DNA of 64,000 bases, taken from assembly GCA_013911885.1 (NCBI GenBank), contig JACESI010000006.1, positions 62,001 through 126,000 of the forward strand. Direction: 5' to 3'. The notes under the pieces were generated by a model. The model saw only the letters and a list, made by a program, of their open reading frames with translations. It had not been told where the DNA came from and made no database searches. This document shows positions 19,416 to 27,071 of this stretch, piece by piece; within the stretch, counting starts at the first letter, position 1, and each line of letters opens with the position of its first letter. This stretch comes from Hyphomicrobiales bacterium. GTDB lineage: Bacteria > Pseudomonadota > Alphaproteobacteria > Rhizobiales > JACESI01. The translations under genes and the position numbers were made by a program.

Positions 19416-20177
19416 TCAGCCGCGCTTGAGCGCATGGCGCAGGGGGGTAAGGGCCGCGTGGTCGGTAAAATCAGGCCGCATCGGCGTCACCGCGATCCTG
19501 CCCGCCCGCAGCGCCGAGACATCATTGTGAAACTCGGAGATGAGCGCCCCCGACTTGAAGGTCAGCCAGTAATAAGGCTGGCCACGTCCGTCGCGGCGTT
19601 TTTCCGCACCGAGTTCATGATCAACCAGGCCCTGCGGCACCACATCGACGCCTTCGACCTCTTCCGGGATACGGTCGGGAAAATTCACATTGATGAAGGT
19701 GCCGACACTGAATTTCGCTCTGAGCAGCCGATCGATCAGGTCCGGCCCGTGGGCGAGTGCGGTCTCCCAGTGGATTTTACCATCTCCCGCCCAATCCACC
19801 CTCTGAGACAGAGCAATCGAGGGGATGCCGAGAATGGCGCCTTCCATGGCGCCTGCCGCTGTTCCCGAATAGGTCACATCATTGGCCGCGTTCTGGCCCA
19901 GATTGACGCCGGAAAGCACCAGATCCGGCGGTTCCGGCATGAGTTGGCGCACGCCCATGGTCACACAATCGGTAGGCGTGCCGCGCAGAACGAAGCTGCG
20001 CTCGTCGACTTCACGCACCCGCAGCGGATGACTGAGGGTGAGCGAATGGCCCATGCCGCTCTGGTCACTCTCCGGCGCCACGGCCCAGACATCATCGGAA
20101 AGCTCTGCCGCTATCTGGCGCAGCACGCCAAAGCCCGGGGCGTAGAACCCGTCGTCATTCACGAGCAAGATGCGCAA
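19416..20177 (-). CDS. surE: 5'/3'-nucleotidase SurE
   Basis: Metal-dependent nucleoside-monophosphatase linked to stationary-phase survival. The N-terminal RILLVNDDGFYAPG holds the Asp-Asp metal ligands; GVNLGQNAANDVTYSGTA holds the conserved Asn and the family signature. TTG at 20177 is chosen because AAGGACAG lies just upstream, the protein then starts exactly at the conserved LRILLVNDDG, and it begins 13 bases after the serS stop. An ATG-started extension to 20261 would overlap serS and adds non-conserved residues. Confidence 0.94.
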   Translation of the reverse strand: MRILLVNDDGFYAPGFGVLRQIAAELSDDVWAVAPESDQSGMGHSLTLSHPLRVREVDERSFVLRGTPTDCVTMGVRQLMPEPPDLVLSGVNLGQNAANDVTYSGTAAGAMEGAILGIPSIALSQRVDWAGDGKIHWETALAHGPDLIDRLLRAKFSVGTFINVNFPDRIPEEVEGVDVVPQGLVDHELGAEKRRDGRGQPYYWLTFKSGALISEFHNDVSALRAGRIAVTPMRPDFTDHAALTPLRHALKRG

Positions 20178-20190
20178 GAGGATCTGTCCT

Positions 20191-21465
20191 TCAGAAGATT
20201 CGTTCGATACCGCCCATATAGGGCTGGAGAACCTTCGGAATAGCAACGCTGCCGTCGTCAAGTTGATAATTTTCCAGAACCGCGATCAGCGTGCGGCCGA
20301 CGGCAAGCCCGGAACCGTTCAGCGTATGACAGAATTGCAGACGCTTTTCGCCTTCGACCCGATAGCGCGCATTCATCCGGCGAGCCTGAAAATCGCCACA
20401 GACCGAACAGGACGAAATCTCGCGATAGGTATCCTGCCCCGGCAGCCAGACTTCGATGTCATAGGTCTTCTTCGCGCCAAAGCCCATATCTCCGGTGCAC
20501 AGCGTCATCACACGGTAATGGATCTCGAGGCGTTTCAGGATTTCCTCGGCGCAGGAGAGCATCCGTTCAAGCTCAGCCTCGGAATCCTCCGCCCGGGTTA
20601 TGCTGACCATCTCGACCTTGGGAAACTGGTGCACCCGCAACATCCCGCGTGTATCCCGACCGGCCGATCCCGCCTCGGAGCGGAAGCACGGCGTAAAAGC
20701 TGTCAGGCGCAGAGGCAGCGCGCTTTCATCAAGAATGTCATCGCGAACGAGATTTGTAAGCGGCACTTCGGCGGTCGGCACCAGCCATCGCCCGTCTGTG
20801 GTGCGGAAAGAATCTTCGGCGAATTTCGGCAACTGGCCGGTGCCGAACATAACCTCATCGCGTACCAGAAGCGGCGGTGAGACTTCACTATAGCCGTGTT
20901 CACTGGTGTGAAGGTCCAGCATGAACTGCGACAGTGCCCGCTCAAGGCGCGCAAGCGCCCCCTTGAGCACCACGAAACGCGCGCCGGCAAGCTTTCCCGC
21001 CGCGTCAAAATCCATAAGGCCCATGGCCTCGCCGATCTCATAATGTTCCTTCGGCTTGAATGGCAGAGCCGGTTTCACGCCGTGGCTGCGATAAAGCACG
21101 TTGTCGGCCTCGCTCGCGCCCACCGGGACAGAGGCAAGCGGCACATTCGGCAGGATGGACAGGAGTTTGTCGATCTCATCATTGAGCGCGCGTTCGGTCT
21201 CTTCGCCGGACTGGATGAATGATTTCAACGCCGCAACCGCGCTGATCGCCTTTTCGGCGGCCGCCTCGTCACCGCTCGCCTTCGCCTTGCCGATTTCCCT
21301 GGAAGCAAGATTGCGCTTTTCCTGGGCATCCTGAAGTGCTGTAAGATGCGCCCGGCGCCTATTGTCAAGATGGACAAGGTCGGCCGCCATCGGACCGGCG
21401 CCGCGCGCTTTCAACGCGGCGTCAAGAAGCTCCGGATTGTCGCGGATCCACTTGATATCGAGCAT
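20191..21465 (-). CDS. serS: seryl-tRNA synthetase
   Basis: Charges tRNA-Ser and tRNA-Sec. The 424-residue class II enzyme has the long N-terminal antiparallel coiled-coil arm (about residues 28-100, rich in Ala, Glu and Lys), motif 2 around [20 protein letters not shown] and motif 3 near [18 protein letters not shown]. Length is usual. Lies between tatC and surE on the minus strand. Confidence 0.97.
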   Translation of the reverse strand: MLDIKWIRDNPELLDAALKARGAGPMAADLVHLDNRRRAHLTALQDAQEKRNLASREIGKAKASGDEAAAEKAISAVAALKSFIQSGEETERALNDEIDKLLSILPNVPLASVPVGASEADNVLYRSHGVKPALPFKPKEHYEIGEAMGLMDFDAAGKLAGARFVVLKGALARLERALSQFMLDLHTSEHGYSEVSPPLLVRDEVMFGTGQLPKFAEDSFRTTDGRWLVPTAEVPLTNLVRDDILDESALPLRLTAFTPCFRSEAGSAGRDTRGMLRVHQFPKVEMVSITRAEDSEAELERMLSCAEEILKRLEIHYRVMTLCTGDMGFGAKKTYDIEVWLPGQDTYREISSCSVCGDFQARRMNARYRVEGEKRLQFCHTLNGSGLAVGRTLIAVLENYQLDDGSVAIPKVLQPYMGGIERIF

Positions 21466-21534
21466 GGTAAACTATCGCCTGTTTCAACACGGCAGAAGAT
21501 CGGTGCGTGAGCGGCGAAGCTTGCCCGGATCTCC

Positions 21535-22323
21535 CTAGGCTTCAGCGTCCCGCATGCTGCGCTCGCGTTGCCGTTCCACGAGCTTCACGCAAAATATGGA
21601 CACTTCGTAGAGAAGGAGTGTGGGCAGCGCAAGTCCGATCTGGCTTGCCGGATCAGGCGGCGTGAGCAGTGCGGCCAGGGCGAAGGTGATCACGATTGCA
21701 TATCGGCGCCGGTTGCGAAGCGTATCCGACGAAATCATGTTCACCCGGGCGAGAAGCGTCAAGACCACAGGCAACTGGAAGACAAGGCCGAAAGCAAAAA
21801 TCAGCGACATGATGAGGCTCAGATATTCCGAAACCTTGGGCAGGTTTTCGATGATTGCCTTGCCCGGCTCGTGTTGCTCCAGCGACAGGAAAAAGCTCAA
21901 CGCAAGCGGCATCACGAGAAAATACACAAGGCATGCGCCAAGAAAGAAAAGGATCGGCGTTGCAATCAGAAACGGATAGAAGGCCGCTCGCTCGTGACGA
22001 TAGAGGCCGGGCGCCATGAACATGTAGATCTGGCTCGCAAAAACCGGAAAAGCAAGAAACAGTGCCCCGAAAAAGGCGATCCGCACCTGCGTGAAGAAAT
22101 ATTCCTGCGGCGCGGTAAAAACAAAACGGATTTCCCGTTCCGCTCCGGCAGCCGTCTCGTAAGGCCCGATCAGAATATTGAAGATTGTTTCAGAGAATAT
22201 GTAGCAGACCACAAAAGCGATACCGATCGCGATGACCGAGCGAATCAGACGCGAGCGCAATTCGGTCAGATGTTCGACCAAAGGGGCCTTCGATCCGTCA
22301 AGGTTCTCTTCCTGCTTCATCAA
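21535..22323 (-). CDS. tatC: Sec-independent translocase subunit TatC
   Basis: Receptor for twin-arginine signal peptides. The 262 residues contain six membrane helices, the N-terminal pattern LVEHLTELRSRLIRSV and the conserved FVFTAPQEYFFTQVRIAFFG loop. It starts 14 bases after the tatB stop and completes a tatA-tatB-tatC operon. Confidence 0.96.
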   Translation of the reverse strand: MMKQEENLDGSKAPLVEHLTELRSRLIRSVIAIGIAFVVCYIFSETIFNILIGPYETAAGAEREIRFVFTAPQEYFFTQVRIAFFGALFLAFPVFASQIYMFMAPGLYRHERAAFYPFLIATPILFFLGACLVYFLVMPLALSFFLSLEQHEPGKAIIENLPKVSEYLSLIMSLIFAFGLVFQLPVVLTLLARVNMISSDTLRNRRRYAIVITFALAALLTPPDPASQIGLALPTLLLYEVSIFCVKLVERQRERSMRDAEA

Positions 22324-22337
22324 TATTGTCTACTCTT

Positions 22338-22946
22338 TCAGGAAGCGGGCGAGCCGCCCTCGGTCTTTTTTGACTGTATGGCGGATTTTTTCGCCGCAGG
22401 TTTTGCCGCAACTGGTTTGGCAGGAACCGGCTTGGCAGGAACCGGCTTGGAACGGGCCGCAAGCTTGCCTGACTTGACTGGCATGCCTGATGTGACCGGG
22501 GGGACTGGTCCTTCCGCTTTGGCCGATTTCGGCTGAGACGACGTTTTCGCCGATGGCGCGGGATCAGAAGGTGTCACGGGCGGAACGCCGGAATCAATCG
22601 CTGTTGTCGTGTTCGGGGTCTTGTTTTCAGCCACAGAAGACGACATCGGCGCTTCTTCATCGGGAGCATCGAAGGCGCGGGCGCTGTCCATATAATTGCT
22701 GACTTCGTTCTTGATATCGTTGAGCGGGTTGATGTTGCTCACGCTCTTCATCGTATCGCGCACGCTGTCGAGTTCGCTTTCTCGAATGGCATCATTGACC
22801 TGGCTCTGAAAATCCCGCGCCATGGAGCGCAGCTGCCCCATATAGCGTGCAGCCGTTTTCAGCAGCCCCGGAAGATCCTTGGGGCCCACCACGATAATCG
22901 CCACAACGGCAATCACCAGCACTTCTGACATACCGATATCGAACAT
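22338..22946 (-). CDS. tatB: Sec-independent translocase subunit TatB
   Basis: Single N-terminal helix (MSEVLVIAVVAIIVVGPKDL) with the Gly-Pro hinge, then an amphipathic helix (LPGLLKTAARYMGQLRSMAR), then a long Pro/Lys/Ala-rich tail. The tail includes a small repeat (KPVPAKPVPAKPVAAKPAAK) encoded by a 15-base tandem repeat at 22414-22450. At 202 residues it is typical for alphaproteobacteria. Forms the receptor complex with TatC. Confidence 0.95.
   Translation of the reverse strand: MFDIGMSEVLVIAVVAIIVVGPKDLPGLLKTAARYMGQLRSMARDFQSQVNDAIRESELDSVRDTMKSVSNINPLNDIKNEVSNYMDSARAFDAPDEEAPMSSSVAENKTPNTTTAIDSGVPPVTPSDPAPSAKTSSQPKSAKAEGPVPPVTSGMPVKSGKLAARSKPVPAKPVPAKPVAAKPAAKKSAIQSKKTEGGSPAS
22414..22450. 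repeat. 15-base tandem repeat in tatB
   Basis: About 2.5 copies of a 15-base unit (GGTTTGGCAGGAACC, then GGCTTGGCAGGAACC, then GGCTTGG) coding a Lys-Pro-Val-Pro-Ala repeat in the flexible tail of TatB. Copy number could vary between strains. Confidence 0.8.
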
Positions 22947-23011
22947 GATCGCCTGCTTGGTTATCGCGCGGCAGAAGACCGGCCGCGCCTATTGGAGCGT
23001 CGAAACGCTTC

Positions 23012-23227
23012 CTAGCTGGCTTTCGATTTGTCGTTGACCGTGTCTGCGACCTTTTCCGCGGGGGTATGGTCGATTGCCTTTTCCGGGTCTTCCTTGAGAC
23101 CCTTCTTGAAGCTGTTGATGCCTTTGGCGACATCGCCCATCATCTCGGAAATCTTGCCGCGTCCGAACAGAAGAACGACCAGAAGGGCGACAATGATAAT
23201 CTGCCATGGACCGATTGAACCGAACAT
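23012..23227 (-). CDS. tatA: Sec-independent translocase subunit TatA
   Basis: Pore-forming subunit of the Tat system, 71 residues. One helix ([18 protein letters not shown]) with the Phe-Gly hinge, then an amphipathic helix ([18 protein letters not shown]) and a charged tail. A strong GAGGAGAG site precedes the ATG. First gene of tatABC; a 16-base palindrome lies 30 bases upstream. Confidence 0.96.
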   Translation of the reverse strand: MFGSIGPWQIIIVALLVVLLFGRGKISEMMGDVAKGINSFKKGLKEDPEKAIDHTPAEKVADTVNDKSKAS

Positions 23228-23256
23228 TTTACTCTCCTCTCAGCACAGCCTATACT

Positions 23257-23272
23257 CACCTTTGCAAAGGTG
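23257..23272. promoter_or_regulatory. perfect 16-base palindrome upstream of tatA
   Basis: CACCTTTGCAAAGGTG is a perfect palindrome 30 bases before the tatA start, inside the 100-base gap between tatA and the ABC ATPase gene. It has no T-run, so it is more like a protein-binding site or a short 6-bp hairpin with a TGCA loop than a terminator. The regulator is unknown. Confidence 0.4.
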
Positions 23273-23327
23273 GGTGCGCTTTCTCTCTTCCCTGTAAATA
23301 GCGTTTATCCCCCCGCATCTGCAATCA

Positions 23328-24455
23328 CTATTTCGTCTGACTGGTAAATATCAGGACAGAAGCAGGATCGACCACGAAGGAAACAAGGTTCGACTTCAAA
23401 GTGTGGCGGGCTGTGATCTTGAGTTTCAAGGGCGCCTGATCACCGTCGACGAGGACGCTGATCAGCCGTTTGTCGCCCGCAAAACGCTGCGCCAGAACCC
23501 GGCCATGGGCAAGGCCATCCGCCGGCGACACGTCGCGCACATCAACGCCTTCAATACGCACGTAAATGTCAACCAATGTGCCATTGCCGAAGCCCGGGGC
23601 CGCGAAATCGCCGAGCGGCGTTCGGACCGTGCCGTTCGCCACGACCGCGGAAAAGGAATTCAGGCCGCCGAAAAAGCCCGCGACAAAGCCGTTTCGCGGT
23701 CTCAGATAAAGGTCTTCCGAGGTGCCGATCTGTTCGATCCTTCCCTCCCGCATGAGCACGATCCGGTCGCCAAGGGCAAGAGCCTCTTCAGGATCATGGG
23801 TGACAATGATGCTGGTCGCCAGGGTTTCACGCAGCACCGACATGGTTTCCAGGCGCACCTCCTCGCGCAGAACGGTATCAAGGCCCGAAAATGGCTCATC
23901 GAAGAGAAGCACCTGCGGTCGTGGCGCAATGGCGCGGGCGAGAGCCACCCGCTGCTGCTGGCCACCGGACAGCATATGCGGAAATGCCTCGGCATAATCC
24001 TGCATCTGGACACGGGTCAGCGCCTGAAGGGCCACCGTCTCCGCCTCACGTCGGCTCAGCGCCGTCAGACCGAACATCACATTGCGCAGAATCGTCAGAT
24101 GCGGAAACAGTGCATAATCCTGAAACACGAGCCCGACGCGGCGCTTTTCCGGCGGAATATGCCGCCCGGGCCCGCAGACCTCCTCGCCGTTGATCCGGAC
24201 ACGTCCGGATGTCAGCGTTTCAATCCCGGCTGCAATCCGCAGCAGCGTCGTCTTGCCGCAGCCCGATTCACCGAGAAGGCAGATGGTCTCGCCCGGCCTG
24301 ATCGAAAGCGAAACATCGCGCACCGCTTCAACATCGCCAAAGCGGCGCGACACGCTCTCAAACTCGACACTTCCGGCAAAACTCGGCCCCGCCGCGCCGC
24401 GCCGGCCGGGAGGGGATTTCGCGCTGGAAAAAGGCTTGCTGATCAGACGGTCCAT
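23328..24455 (-). CDS. ABC transporter ATPase with TOBE-like C-terminus, orphan
   Basis: ATP-hydrolysing subunit of the iron/spermidine/putrescine importer type, 375 residues. Walker A GESGCGKTT, Q-loop VFQDYALFPHLT, signature LSGGQQQRVALARA and Walker B VLLFDEPFSGLD are intact; the last 110 residues look like a TOBE-type regulatory domain. No permease or binding protein is adjacent: it lies between scpB and tatA, 10 bases after the scpB stop. Partner and substrate are unknown; the FbpC name used by pipelines would only be a guess. Confidence 0.88.
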   Translation of the reverse strand: MDRLISKPFSSAKSPPGRRGAAGPSFAGSVEFESVSRRFGDVEAVRDVSLSIRPGETICLLGESGCGKTTLLRIAAGIETLTSGRVRINGEEVCGPGRHIPPEKRRVGLVFQDYALFPHLTILRNVMFGLTALSRREAETVALQALTRVQMQDYAEAFPHMLSGGQQQRVALARAIAPRPQVLLFDEPFSGLDTVLREEVRLETMSVLRETLATSIIVTHDPEEALALGDRIVLMREGRIEQIGTSEDLYLRPRNGFVAGFFGGLNSFSAVVANGTVRTPLGDFAAPGFGNGTLVDIYVRIEGVDVRDVSPADGLAHGRVLAQRFAGDKRLISVLVDGDQAPLKLKITARHTLKSNLVSFVVDPASVLIFTSQTK

Positions 24456-24464
24456 CCGGCCCTT

Positions 24465-25205
24465 CTAAGCCTCTTCGTCCTCATCAATCAAGTCCGCCAA
24501 CATGCGAAGATCATCTTCGTCCAGCGGATCCTCATCGGGCTGAAGGTCGGCATCGTCGCTCGGCAGCGGTACCTTGAAGGTGGCAGGTATGGCGCTGTCG
24601 AGCATTCCGGCAGCCTTGAGATCATCGAGGCCGGGAAGATCGCTCACGCCATCCAACATGAAGTGGTCGAGGAAGTTGCTGGTCGTACCGTAGGTGACCG
24701 GGCGACCGGGCACACGGCGGCGGCCGCGCAGACGCACCCAGCCTGTCTCCATCAGCACATCAATCGTGCCTTTGCTGACGGAAACGCCGCGAACTTCCTC
24801 GATTTCCGCCCGCGTAACCGGCTGGTGATAGGCAATGATCGCCAGCGTCTCGAGGGCTGCGCGCGACAATTTGCGGCTCTCCACCGCTTCCCTCTGCAAC
24901 AGAAAGGACAGATCCTCCGCCGTGCGGAAGGCATAGCCACCGGCAACCCTGACAAGATTGACCCCCCGCCCCGCATAATGACGGCGGAGTTCACCGAGGA
25001 CGAAATCGATATCGGCATCCTCCGTCAGCCGGCTCTTCAACTGGTCGGCACTGACCGGCTCAGCGGACGCAAAAAGGATCGCCTCTGCCACCCGGATATT
25101 GTGGCGCTCCTGATCGGCGAAAGGCGCCGGTTCAACCTTTTTCTCCGATGCATGAAACGGTATGACGACCGCCGTTTCCTCTGGCTTTTCGTGATCCTTG
25201 GTCAT
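24465..25205 (-). CDS. scpB: segregation and condensation protein B
   Basis: Winged-helix kite protein that binds ScpA in the SMC condensin. 246 residues with the core pattern VAEAILFASAEPVSADQL, RKLSRAALETLAIIAYHQPV and SKGTIDVLMETGWVRLRGRR, plus acidic ends. Its start overlaps the scpA stop by 4 bases, so translation is coupled. Confidence 0.95.
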   Translation of the reverse strand: MTKDHEKPEETAVVIPFHASEKKVEPAPFADQERHNIRVAEAILFASAEPVSADQLKSRLTEDADIDFVLGELRRHYAGRGVNLVRVAGGYAFRTAEDLSFLLQREAVESRKLSRAALETLAIIAYHQPVTRAEIEEVRGVSVSKGTIDVLMETGWVRLRGRRRVPGRPVTYGTTSNFLDHFMLDGVSDLPGLDDLKAAGMLDSAIPATFKVPLPSDDADLQPDEDPLDEDDLRMLADLIDEDEEA

Positions 25206-25999
25206 GGCGCCTCCTTGGATGCACGGCGCATATAGATCGGGGCAAAAGCCTTCTCCTGCCGGATCTGCATGGCGCCCTCGCGCACGAGTTCAAGGGATGC
25301 CGAAAAACTGCTCGCAAGCACGGAGACGCGCTTGTCTGGTTCGATCATATAGTCAAGCAGATACCGGTCAAGCCGCGTCCAGTCACCACTTGCGCCGATC
25401 AGGCGCTGCAACACTTCCCGCGCCTCTTTCAGCGACCAGACCTCGCGGGCATGGACATGAACCACCGAAACAGACTGGCGTTGCCGCTGCATGGCATAGG
25501 CCGTCAGAAGATCATAAAGCGTCGCGGAAAACGCGCTGGTTTTTACAATCGCCACGGGTTCGGGACGGCCCCGGGCAAACACATCGCGCCCGAGACGATC
25601 ACGGTTCATGAGTGATGCAGCGGCCTGCCGCATAGCCTCCAGTCGCTTCAGACGAAAGGCCAAAATCTGGGCGAGATCCTCGCCGCTCTCTTCTTCTTCG
25701 CTTTCAGGTTCCGGCAGCAGCAGCTTCGACTTCAGGAAAGCGAGCCAGGCCGCCATGACGAGATAATCCGCTGCAAGTTCGAGGCGCATGTCGCGCATGC
25801 GGTCGATGAAGGCGAGATATTGCTCGGCCAGGGTCAGGATCGATATTTTCGCGATATCGACCTTCTGTTTGCGGGCAAGTTCAAGAAGAAGATCAAGCGG
25901 CCCCTCAAAACCGCCGACATCGACGAGAAGGGCATCGATCGGCTGATCCGCCATGCGCTGGCGCAGGTCCTTGTCCCAATCCTGATGATCTTCATTCAT
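25202..25999 (-). CDS. scpA: segregation and condensation protein A
   Basis: Kleisin subunit linking SMC heads. 265 residues: N-terminal FEGPLDLLLELARKQKVDI, middle YLVMAAWLAFLKSKLLLPEP with an acidic stretch, and a C-terminal winged-helix segment. Follows nagZ after 41 bases. Confidence 0.95.
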   Translation of the reverse strand: MNEDHQDWDKDLRQRMADQPIDALLVDVGGFEGPLDLLLELARKQKVDIAKISILTLAEQYLAFIDRMRDMRLELAADYLVMAAWLAFLKSKLLLPEPESEEEESGEDLAQILAFRLKRLEAMRQAAASLMNRDRLGRDVFARGRPEPVAIVKTSAFSATLYDLLTAYAMQRQRQSVSVVHVHAREVWSLKEAREVLQRLIGASGDWTRLDRYLLDYMIEPDKRVSVLASSFSASLELVREGAMQIRQEKAFAPIYMRRASKEAP

Positions 26000-26040
26000 G
26001 CCGAAACCCCATCTGGGTCGAGAGCTGGGCGAGATGTGGT

Positions 26041-27063
26041 TTAAACGGACAGGCGTGACATCAAGGCTCGAAGTTCGTTGTGGCCAGCCTTGGCGTCAAA
26101 GGGCGTCGGCGCCTTGCGAAAGCTGAGCGCCCGCAGCGCGCGCTCTTCGGCCAATCCTTCCAGCACTGGTGCCCTCTCCGCAACGGCCAGCATCTCTTCC
26201 AAATTACCGTTGCAGTGAAGCACGAAATCGCATCCGGCTGCAAAACAAGCAGCCGTGCGGTCGCCGATTTCCCCATCTAGCGCATTCATTGACACATCAT
26301 CCGACATCAGAAGTCCGTCAAAACCGATGAAACCGCGAATAATGTCTCGGATCACGCTGACAGAAGTGGAACAGGGGGCGTCCGGATCAAGCGCGGTGTA
26401 GACGACATGCGCCGTCATTGCCATCGGAAGGGTGTTGAGAGCGCGGAACGGCGCGAAATCAACCGCTTCAAGCCCCGCGCGCGGCTCTGTCACGACGGGC
26501 AATTCGAAATGACTGTCAGCACCGGCCCGGCCATGACCCGGAATATGCTTGATCACCGGCAGAACGCCGCCAGCCAGAAGACCGCTTGCCGCAATGCCGC
26601 CAAGGTGAGCGATGACCGCCGGATCGCGGCCATAGGCGCGGTCGCCGATGACATCATGCGCGCCCGGCACCGGCACATCGAGAACCGGCAGGCAGTCAGC
26701 GTCAATGCCAAGCGGCCAGAGATCGGCCGCAATCAGACGCGCGGCAAGATAGACCGCCCGCTCGCCACTTTCCGCGTCCACAGCGTGAAGCTCAGCGAAA
26801 GCCTGTCCCGAAGGATATTTCGGCCAGTGCGGCGGTTGGAGACGCTGAACCCTGCCCCCTTCCTGATCAATGAATATAGGTGCTCCCGGTGCCCCGGCTG
26901 CTTCGCGCAACTGCGCCGTGAGCGCCGTAATTTGTTCCGGATTGTCACAATTGCGCTTGAAAAGAATAAAACCCCACGGCCGTTCGCGCGCGAAAAAGCG
27001 GGCTTCCTCATCCGTCAGAGAGAAGCCTCTGCAACCACAGATAAATGCTTTCTGGGGGATCAT
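26041..27063 (-). CDS. nagZ: beta-N-acetylhexosaminidase (GH3), cell-wall recycling
   Basis: Removes N-acetylglucosamine from muropeptides in the cytoplasm. GH3 features: FIDQEGGRVQRL, the KHIPGHGRAGADSHFELP signature and the nucleophile Asp in LLMSDDVSMNAL. ATG at 27063 (protein MIPQKAFICGCRG) is chosen because it lies just after the SPOR-gene stop and starts near the conserved domain; a 10-residue longer form to 27093 would overlap that gene. Length (340) is normal. Confidence 0.94.
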   Translation of the reverse strand: MIPQKAFICGCRGFSLTDEEARFFARERPWGFILFKRNCDNPEQITALTAQLREAAGAPGAPIFIDQEGGRVQRLQPPHWPKYPSGQAFAELHAVDAESGERAVYLAARLIAADLWPLGIDADCLPVLDVPVPGAHDVIGDRAYGRDPAVIAHLGGIAASGLLAGGVLPVIKHIPGHGRAGADSHFELPVVTEPRAGLEAVDFAPFRALNTLPMAMTAHVVYTALDPDAPCSTSVSVIRDIIRGFIGFDGLLMSDDVSMNALDGEIGDRTAACFAAGCDFVLHCNGNLEEMLAVAERAPVLEGLAEERALRALSFRKAPTPFDAKAGHNELRALMSRLSV

Positions 27064-27071
27064 CCCGGTTC

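Noticed and set aside
23403..25235. 610-codon open frame on the plus strand
   Set aside because: Spans the ABC ATPase and scpB antisense; both of those have clear domain motifs.
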